A DNA stretch of 37,889 nucleotides, from the NCBI GenBank assembly GCA_910579075.1, contig CAJTSV010000006.1, positions 22,477 through 60,365 on the forward strand, read 5' to 3'. The number at the start of each line of letters is the position of its first letter. Position 1 is the first letter of the stretch. Source of the DNA: an uncultured Eubacterium sp. GTDB lineage: Bacteria > Bacillota > Clostridia > Lachnospirales > Lachnospiraceae. Below, piece after piece: positions 32,967-37,889 of this stretch. A program made the position numbers and the translations under genes. Below the pieces are notes generated by a model that did not search any database, was not told the origin of the DNA, and was given only the letters and a program-made list of their open reading frames with translations.

Positions 32967-34298
32967 ATGGAAAACCAAAATGTATATGAAAAGCCTGTAA
33001 CTTTGAAAAATATTTTGAAATTTGCCGTGCCAACCATTGCCATGACCGTATTCATGTCTTTTTATACGATGGCTGACGGACTGTTTGTATCGAATCTTAT
33101 CGGAACGGGTGCGCTTTCGGCAATCAATCTGACAGCGCCGGTCATACAGCTTGTAACCGCAGTCTCCACAATGCTTGCCACCGGGGGAAGCGCGGTGATT
33201 ATGAAAAAAATGGGGGAGCACAAAACGGATGAGGCAAAGCAGGATTTTACGTTTCTGATTCTCGTAAATGCCGCTGTGGGAATCGTGATGTGTGCAGCCG
33301 GGTATCTGGTTATGGATTCCGTTTTTGCCGGAATGAACCTTTCTGCGGATGTACAGGCATACTGCGTGGAATATTTAAGCCGTTATCTGCTGTTTACCGT
33401 GCCAATCCTTTTGATGAACAACTTTACGCTTTATATGATTGCCAGCGAAAAGGCAAAGCTTTCCCTTATCTGCTCGGTCACAGGCGGCGTATTGAATATG
33501 GTGCTTGACTATGTGTTCCTTGCATGGCTTGATATGGGAATCGGCGGGGCGGCGGTGGCAACAGGGCTTGGATATTCTGTGACAGCAGCTGCAGGCCTGT
33601 TTGTATTCAGCCGGAAAAAGAACCTGCTGCATTTTAAAAAGCCGGTATGCCGGCTCCGGGTTCTGGCAAATGCGGCGGCAAATGGGTGTTCGGAAATGGC
33701 AACGGCACTTGTTACAGGAATCATTACGATGATGTTTAACTGGATGATGCTGCATTATGCCGGTGAGGACGGGGTTGCGGCTGTCATGATTATCATGTAT
33801 GTGCTGATGTTTGCAAGCTCCCTTTATACCGGGTATTCGTATGGTGCCGCGCCCATGCTGAGTTTTTACTATGGGGAACAAAACCGTGAAAAATTAAAAA
33901 CGCTGATTTCGGTGAGCCTGAAGGTCATTGCCGTGATTTCCGTAATGACGTCCGCAGCTTCTTTTCTGCTGACAAAACCGCTGGTATCGGTATTTGCCAG
34001 GCCGGATAATCCGGTGCATGAGCTGGCAGTTACGGGCAACCGCGTATGCACGACAGCCCTGTTTTTTATCGGATTTAATATTTTTGCCAGCGGGATGTTT
34101 ACCGCTTTGTCGAACGGGATTGTTTCGGCTGTCCTTGCATTTTCGAGGTCGTTTGTATTTATGGCGGCTGCCATGCTTGTGCTTCCGGTGCTGCTTGGCA
34201 TAAACGGCGTCTGGCTGGCGACACCGGCAGCAGAGCTGATGGCGCTTGCACTGTCTGCGTTTATGTTTTTGAAATACCGCAGGAAGTATGGATATTAG
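32967..34298 (+). CDS. MATE-family multidrug/toxin efflux transporter
   Basis: A 443-residue cation-coupled efflux pump with about twelve spans arranged as two similar halves. The N-terminus LKNILKFAVPTIAMTVFMSF and MADGLFVSNLIGTGALSAIN is characteristic, and the start of the second half around NAAANGCSEMATALVTGIIT and GYSYGAAPMLSFYYG follows the pattern of the clostridial DinF/NorM-like branch. Substrate cannot be told. ACGGAGGAAAAGCTT precedes the start. It appears monocistronic; the 37-base repeat lies 14 bases after its stop and there is no strong terminator. Confidence 0.94.
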   Translation: MENQNVYEKPVTLKNILKFAVPTIAMTVFMSFYTMADGLFVSNLIGTGALSAINLTAPVIQLVTAVSTMLATGGSAVIMKKMGEHKTDEAKQDFTFLILVNAAVGIVMCAAGYLVMDSVFAGMNLSADVQAYCVEYLSRYLLFTVPILLMNNFTLYMIASEKAKLSLICSVTGGVLNMVLDYVFLAWLDMGIGGAAVATGLGYSVTAAAGLFVFSRKKNLLHFKKPVCRLRVLANAAANGCSEMATALVTGIITMMFNWMMLHYAGEDGVAAVMIIMYVLMFASSLYTGYSYGAAPMLSFYYGEQNREKLKTLISVSLKVIAVISVMTSAASFLLTKPLVSVFARPDNPVHELAVTGNRVCTTALFFIGFNIFASGMFTALSNGIVSAVLAFSRSFVFMAAAMLVLPVLLGINGVWLATPAAELMALALSAFMFLKYRRKYGY

Positions 34299-34312
34299 GG
34301 CGTAACTGATGC

Positions 34313-34349
34313 CATTACTGTTCACACAGGACTTTGCAGGGTCTGCCCC
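34313..34349 (+). repeat. Dispersed 37-base intergenic repeat, copy B
   Basis: Identical over 37 bases, in opposite orientation, to 5091-5127, running from CATTACTGTTCAC to GTCTGCCCC. It follows the MATE gene stop and precedes the GNAT promoter by about 45 bases. Upstream, GTAAC and ATTAC words echo the inverted-repeat core. Confidence 0.75.
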
Positions 34350-34392
34350 AGGGGCATTCACTGGATAAATCGGGCTGTTTCCCGGATGCTGC

Positions 34393-34421
34393 TTGACTTG
34401 CAGGCTTTCAAATGGTATATT
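34393..34421 (+). promoter_or_regulatory. Promoter of the GNAT acetyltransferase gene
   Basis: TTGACT and TATATT separated by exactly 17 bases, with the start codon about 28 bases after the -10. Confidence 0.7.
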
Positions 34422-34449
34422 CAGCAGACAGGGACAGGAGGGAACATAC

Positions 34450-34950
34450 ATGATGATACGCAGGGCAGTACTTTCGGATATGGAAGATATTTGCAGTATT
34501 TATGAATATGCCAGGGAGAAGATGCGCAGGTCCGGAAATCCCGGGCAGTGGGGAGACCATTACCCGCCGGGGGAGATTATAAAAGCAGATATATGCAGCG
34601 GGAACAGCTATGTGCTGACAGACGGCTGCAGGACGGGTGCCGTATTTGCCCTGATTATCGGAGAAGATGCCACCTACCGGCGGATAGAACAGGGCAGCTG
34701 GCTGAATCAAAAGCCATACGCAGCACTGCACCGGATGGCAGGCAATGGAACCTTCCGCAATGTGTCCGGCATCTGCCTGGAATTTTGTGAAGCAAGGCTG
34801 CGGGAAGAAAAGATATCCAATATCCGCGCAGATACGCATGCTGACAATGGCATTATGCAGCATCTGCTGGAAAAAAACGGGTTCCAGAAATGCGGGCGCA
34901 TTTATGTACGGGATGGCAGCCCGCGGATTGCTTATCAGAAAATTTTCTGA
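34450..34950 (+). CDS. GNAT-family N-acetyltransferase
   Basis: A 166-residue acetyl-CoA-dependent acyltransferase. After an N-terminal strand-helix (IRRAVLSDMEDICSIYEYA), the central strands end in GAVFALIIGEDATY. The HRMAGNGTFRNV segment corresponds to the acetyl-CoA binding core, and NIRADTHADN with LLEKNGFQKCGRIYV forms the typical C-terminal GNAT block. The start follows AGGAGGGAACATAC; a second ATG directly follows. The target (an amine, amino acid or protein terminus) is not evident. The gene converges on the reductase gene, with 14 bases between stops and no clear terminator. Confidence 0.88.
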   Translation: MMIRRAVLSDMEDICSIYEYAREKMRRSGNPGQWGDHYPPGEIIKADICSGNSYVLTDGCRTGAVFALIIGEDATYRRIEQGSWLNQKPYAALHRMAGNGTFRNVSGICLEFCEARLREEKISNIRADTHADNGIMQHLLEKNGFQKCGRIYVRDGSPRIAYQKIF

Positions 34951-34964
34951 CAGAATGCAGGGAG

Positions 34965-35507
34965 TCAGCCTTTGGGAGCACGCCTTTGGTAAATCAGTTC
35001 CGTAATCTGTCCGATATTTTTACAGCTTTCTAATTTCAGGTTCGTTTTCGGGAATCCTGCAGAAAAAAGCGGGATTCCATCTCCAAGGGCCACTGGCATT
35101 ACATAAATGTAATACTGGTCAATCAGGTTTTCGCGCATAAAGCAGCGGATAATTTCGCCGCCGCCCATCAGCCAGATATTTCCCGGGTATTTTTGGAAAA
35201 TAAAATCCAGCAATGGTTTTCCCGGCTGCAGGGATGTGAATGTGACATCCGGGTCATGCTGGTTTTGCCGGCGTGTGCATACATAGCACGGCATTCCCTT
35301 ATAGGGCCATTTTTCAGGCGAAAGGTCATATTTTACCTGCCGGTAGGTTTTTCCGCCCATAATGACTGCCTGCATGGAATTGTAAAAGTTCTCATAACCA
35401 GGGTCCGGCGAAGGCCCTGGCGTTTCATCTAAAAAACCAATCGTTCCATCTTTTTCAGCAATATAGCCGTCTAAAGACATGGCAATATATAAAATCAGTC
35501 TGTTCAT
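34965..35507 (-). CDS. RibD C-terminal/dihydrofolate reductase-like oxidoreductase
   Basis: A 180-residue NADPH-binding protein of the RibD_C superfamily (YwjB/YyaP-like small reductases). The N-terminus MNRLILYIAMSLDGYIAEKD is the typical strand plus SLDG motif, VIMGGKTYRQV follows, and the C-terminal half carries IWLMGGGEIIRCFM and the strand YVMPVALGDGIPLF. Substrate is unknown; true folate reductase activity is unlikely given the group. The start follows AGGGAGAACTGTC, and upstream in-frame codons lie in the promoter region. It is divergent from the TetR gene, 225 bases away. Confidence 0.9.
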   Translation of the reverse strand: MNRLILYIAMSLDGYIAEKDGTIGFLDETPGPSPDPGYENFYNSMQAVIMGGKTYRQVKYDLSPEKWPYKGMPCYVCTRRQNQHDPDVTFTSLQPGKPLLDFIFQKYPGNIWLMGGGEIIRCFMRENLIDQYYIYVMPVALGDGIPLFSAGFPKTNLKLESCKNIGQITELIYQRRAPKG

Positions 35508-35574
35508 GACAGTTCTCCCTGTTTTTTCATATCGGTTATTTCCAGTTATCCTGCATGCGTTTTGCATACATGTT

Positions 35575-35602
35575 ATTATACAGAAAAACTGTAAAAATAC
35601 AA
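35575..35602 (-). promoter_or_regulatory. Promoter of the RibD/DHFR-like gene
   Basis: On the minus strand TTGTAT and a perfect TATAAT are separated by 16 bases, giving a leader of about 60 bases. Confidence 0.55.
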
Positions 35603-35642
35603 TCATAAAATCATGCAATCCTGAGATTTTTTAAAATTCCTA

Positions 35643-35671
35643 TTGACAGTGGATTTTTTTTGGCGTATATT
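35643..35671 (+). promoter_or_regulatory. Promoter of the TetR regulator operon
   Basis: A perfect TTGACA and TATATT separated by 17 bases. The predicted start of transcription, about 35678, lies just ahead of the dyad at 35682-35705. Confidence 0.8.
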
Positions 35672-35681
35672 TAAAACAGAT

Positions 35682-35705
35682 GTTTTGATACATATGTTGC
35701 AAAAC
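35682..35705. promoter_or_regulatory. Probable TetR operator overlapping the transcript start
   Basis: GTTTTG and CAAAAC are perfect inverted half-sites around a central CATATG palindrome, 24 bases in all. The position, a few bases downstream of the promoter and ahead of a TetR-type gene, fits autorepression. Confidence 0.65.
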
Positions 35706-35732
35706 GATTCATTTAAAACAAGGAGGTATTCT

Positions 35733-36320
35733 ATGCCGCCAAAGGCGAAATTTACAAGAGACGAAGTCATACAGGCCGGACTGAATATTGTGAGGGAGCA
35801 TGGAATGGGAGCTTTGTCTGCCAGGGCATTGGGCGCGAAGCTGGGCAGTTCTGCAAGGCCTGTGTTTACCGTATTCCAGAGCATGGAAGAAGTGCAGGAA
35901 GAAGTAAAAAAAGCGGCCAGGTCCGTTTATGCCGGATATGTCCGGAAAGGCCTGGCACAGGAGCTGGCATTTAAAGGTGCAGGAACGCAGTACATTCAGT
36001 TTGCCGTTCACGAGCCAAAGCTGTTCCAGCTGCTTTTTATGACAGAGCACAGGCACAGGCCGGCAGCTGTCAATGTAATGCCTGTGATAGATGATAATTA
36101 TCAGGATATTTTACAGTCTGCACAAAACGGGTATCAGCTGTCCCGGGACGAGGCGGAACAGCTCTACCGCCACCTGTGGATTTATACGCATGGCATCGCG
36201 GTACTTTGTGCAACAAATATGTGTGTATTTACCGCAGAAGAAACCGGCAGGCTGGTGACACAGGCTTTCAGGGGAATTTTGAAAGAAATAAAAACAGAAA
36301 TAAAAACAGACAGGGCATAA
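35733..36320 (+). CDS. TetR/AcrR-family transcriptional regulator
   Basis: A 195-residue DNA-binding repressor. Residues about 6-50 make the helix-turn-helix (FTRDEVIQAGLNIVREHG, then LSARALGAKLGSSARPVFTV). The C-terminal ligand-binding part is helical, with HEPKLFQLLFM and HLWIYTHGIAVLCATN. The start MPPKAKFT follows AACAAGGAGGTATTCT. The dyad at 35682 in its own promoter suggests autorepression, and the membrane protein gene 20 bases downstream is probably in the same transcript. The ligand is unknown. Confidence 0.93.
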   Translation: MPPKAKFTRDEVIQAGLNIVREHGMGALSARALGAKLGSSARPVFTVFQSMEEVQEEVKKAARSVYAGYVRKGLAQELAFKGAGTQYIQFAVHEPKLFQLLFMTEHRHRPAAVNVMPVIDDNYQDILQSAQNGYQLSRDEAEQLYRHLWIYTHGIAVLCATNMCVFTAEETGRLVTQAFRGILKEIKTEIKTDRA

Positions 36321-36340
36321 GGCCGGAAAGGGAGAAAATC

Positions 36341-36745
36341 ATGAATAAGGAAAAATGGATAAATATGGCAGCGGCGTATTCGGTTATCTATACGCTGATA
36401 ACGTTATTAAACAGTATTTTATATCTTGGAAACGGCATTCAGGAAGACCCGGGCGGCAACTGGCACGAGCTGGACAGGGCTATGGTTCTGCTCATTGGCT
36501 TTACAGCCTTTACCCTGTGCACGAGCCTGCCAGTCAAGCCGCTGGTGCTGCGGTATCTTGCTGCGTATGTGCCGTCCCAGCTGCTGGTATTTGCGTATGT
36601 GTGGTTCAGCGGGCTGAGGGAAGAATTAGCCAAAACAGCATACCGGGATATCTGGATTAATTTTACAGGCATGTTTGTACTGTTCTGCGTGGCTGGCACG
36701 CTGGCGGACTTCTATAAAGCAAAAAAGAAAAAAACGGCTGTTTAA
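36341..36745 (+). CDS. Small four-span membrane protein, TetR operon
   Basis: A 134-residue protein with four hydrophobic spans (about residues 8-29, 47-64, 69-90 and 107-124) and a basic KKKKTAV tail. No catalytic motif is seen; NWHELDRAMVLL and YRDIWINFTGMF are the most distinctive segments. It resembles small unclassified (DUF-type) membrane proteins found behind TetR regulators in Clostridia, but I cannot name the family with confidence. The start follows AAAGGGAGAAAATC. It is probably controlled by the regulator upstream. Confidence 0.75.
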   Translation: MNKEKWINMAAAYSVIYTLITLLNSILYLGNGIQEDPGGNWHELDRAMVLLIGFTAFTLCTSLPVKPLVLRYLAAYVPSQLLVFAYVWFSGLREELAKTAYRDIWINFTGMFVLFCVAGTLADFYKAKKKKTAV

Positions 36746-36751
36746 TATGCA

Positions 36752-37889
36752 TCAGGAAGCCGGGGCGTCCCCTGGCACAATCCGTCCATTCTTTGTAAAA
36801 TGGGCATTGACACAAAGCCCTTCCATATAGTTATAAAATTCCTGGCGGGAAGCAGCATCACTGACCAGGGACGTGCAGGCACCGGATGCTTTTGCGGGAA
36901 GCAGCTGCCAGCTGGCGGTATTGTCCGGTTTCAGCGTCAGCTTTGCGATAGCTGTCCGTTCGATATTCTGGTAAAAGATAAAATTTCCAAGGCTGTAAAA
37001 GACCGGTTTTTCTTTATAATATTCCACGCCCTGCAGCACATGCGGGTGTGCGCCGATTACGGCATCGGCACCCGCATCAATCAGGGCATGTGCCATCGAG
37101 ACCTGATACGCTTCGGGCTGTGTGCTGCGTTCAATGCCCCAGTGTACATAGACGCATAAAAAATCACATTTTTTTCTGGCCTCCGAAACAGCAGCAGTCA
37201 GCCTGGACGGGTCGTATGCAGAAAAAACACCGGGCTGTGCATTTTCCACATTCCAGGATACCACCGGGAATACACGCGAAGCAGCCAGAAATCCAAAGGT
37301 ACGCCCGCCTGCTTTTTTCGTAATCAGCCTGCTGGCGCGTTCCAGTGAGTTTCCGGCTCCGGCATAGGCGATTCCTGCATCATCCAGTGTCTGGAAGGTG
37401 TCTGTGAGGGCATCCGTGCCATAGTCCAGTACATGGTTGTTGGCAAGCGTGACAATGTCTGTGCCGGATTCTTTCAGTATGGACACATAAGACGGGTCTA
37501 TGCGGAACGTAAACTGCTTGTCAGGAGCCTTCGTGCCGCGCGTGCTGTATGGAAATTCATTGTTCAGCATGGTAATGTCTGCGCCGGACAGCTCGTTTCG
37601 CAGCGGTTCGGACAGGACAGCGGAAATGCCGGACTGGTTATAGTTTGCCAGCACATAGTCACTGAAATAAACATCCCCGGCAAACACAAGGGTTGCTTTT
37701 TTCGGGGTGCCGGCTTTTTTTCCTGCGGCATTTTTAGAAGCAGTGCCGGCTGTTTGATTTGTGCTTCTTTTCGTTTCGCCTGCAGCATCGGAATTTTCCG
37801 CTGTGCTGCCGGAAGCCCTTGTGCTGCCGGAAGCTTCTCTTGCAGGCTTTATGGAAGCTTCTACGGCACGGCTGCCTGCGGCCTGCGGC
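36752..37889 (-). CDS. CapA-family metallophosphatase-like protein, N-terminus beyond window
   Basis: Protein of the PGA_cap/CapA group (calcineurin-like phosphoesterase fold), associated with poly-gamma-glutamate or other surface polymer metabolism. The visible 379 codons start in an Ala/Ser/Gly/Lys-rich stretch (about 60 residues, low complexity, probably a secreted linker). The domain follows: LVFAGDVYF, MLNNEFPYST, TLANNHVLDYG, CVYVHWGIE, AVIGAHPHVLQG and FYSLGNFIFYQ, all conserved metal-site blocks. The reading frame is open to the window edge, so any signal peptide is not visible; a GTG at 37687 inside LVFAGD is not the start. It converges on the small membrane protein gene with 6 bases between stops. 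Confidence 0.9.
   Translation of the reverse strand, partial: PQAAGSRAVEASIKPAREASGSTRASGSTAENSDAAGETKRSTNQTAGTASKNAAGKKAGTPKKATLVFAGDVYFSDYVLANYNQSGISAVLSEPLRNELSGADITMLNNEFPYSTRGTKAPDKQFTFRIDPSYVSILKESGTDIVTLANNHVLDYGTDALTDTFQTLDDAGIAYAGAGNSLERASRLITKKAGGRTFGFLAASRVFPVVSWNVENAQPGVFSAYDPSRLTAAVSEARKKCDFLCVYVHWGIERSTQPEAYQVSMAHALIDAGADAVIGAHPHVLQGVEYYKEKPVFYSLGNFIFYQNIERTAIAKLTLKPDNTASWQLLPAKASGACTSLVSDAASRQEFYNYMEGLCVNAHFTKNGRIVPGDAPAS

Noticed and set aside
37685..37687. GTG start for the CapA-family gene
   Set aside because: The codon lies inside the conserved LVFAGD strand and the frame stays open upstream to the window end, so the gene is simply cut by the edge.
1..37889. CRISPR arrays, tRNA or rRNA genes, complete transposases, phage genes
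   Set aside because: No regular direct repeats with spacers, cloverleaf-like genes, DDE transposases or structural phage genes were seen on either strand.

Overview
The window looks like a chromosomal segment of a gut Clostridia bacterium, most likely a Lachnospiraceae member. That is an inference from gene content and style: a VanG-type ligase, NCS2 permease with three-subunit xanthine dehydrogenase, AAA-ATPase/PD-(D/E)XK proteins, a coiled-coil FtsX permease, strong AGGAGG-type ribosome sites and tight gene packing. No rRNA, tRNA, CRISPR array, prophage or complete insertion sequence was seen.

Layout. (1) 1-4832, minus strand: a purine operon with the molybdenum, FAD and 2Fe-2S subunits of a xanthine dehydrogenase-type enzyme and an NCS2 nucleobase permease cut by the window edge. 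(2) 5166-9816, plus: a VanG-like D-Ala:D-Ser ligase next to an unusual protein that fuses a CysE-like hexapeptide acetyltransferase to a racemase with a serine-racemase signature. A small membrane protein and an AgrC-like GHKL sensor kinase follow from their own promoter. (3) 9915-12745: a nuclease-helicase (DUF2075 type) and a PIN/NYN-like RNase candidate, each with its own promoter. (4) 12848-13841: uracil phosphoribosyltransferase and a DUF2200 protein, ending in a bidirectional terminator shared with a minus-strand alanine/glycine:Na+ symporter. (5) 15573-17035: a metallo-beta-lactamase-fold hydrolase and a decayed strip holding a frameshifted HepT-like toxin remnant. (6) 17045-26445: an apparent five-gene operon with AAA-ATPase/nuclease, ABC ATPase, giant coiled-coil permease, second AAA-ATPase/nuclease and a Nudix-HD fusion. 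(7) 26474-32740: a Ter-type stress locus, with a C-C bond lyase diverging from a YceG-like/trypsin fusion, a YceG-like protein and TelA. (8) 32892-37889: MATE efflux pump, GNAT acetyltransferase, RibD/DHFR-like reductase, a TetR regulator with an obvious operator plus a small membrane protein, and a CapA-family protein cut by the window end.

The strongest candidates for something undescribed are the acetyltransferase-serine racemase fusion with its VanG partner, the YceG-protease fusion in the Ter locus, and the operon placing two AAA/nuclease paralogues around an ABC transporter.

A family of short inverted and dispersed repeats (core GTTACTGTTCAC, often followed by CAGGACTTTGC) sits in several intergenic regions, often where transcripts should start. 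Functional statements rest on motifs and remembered family features; no database search was run.
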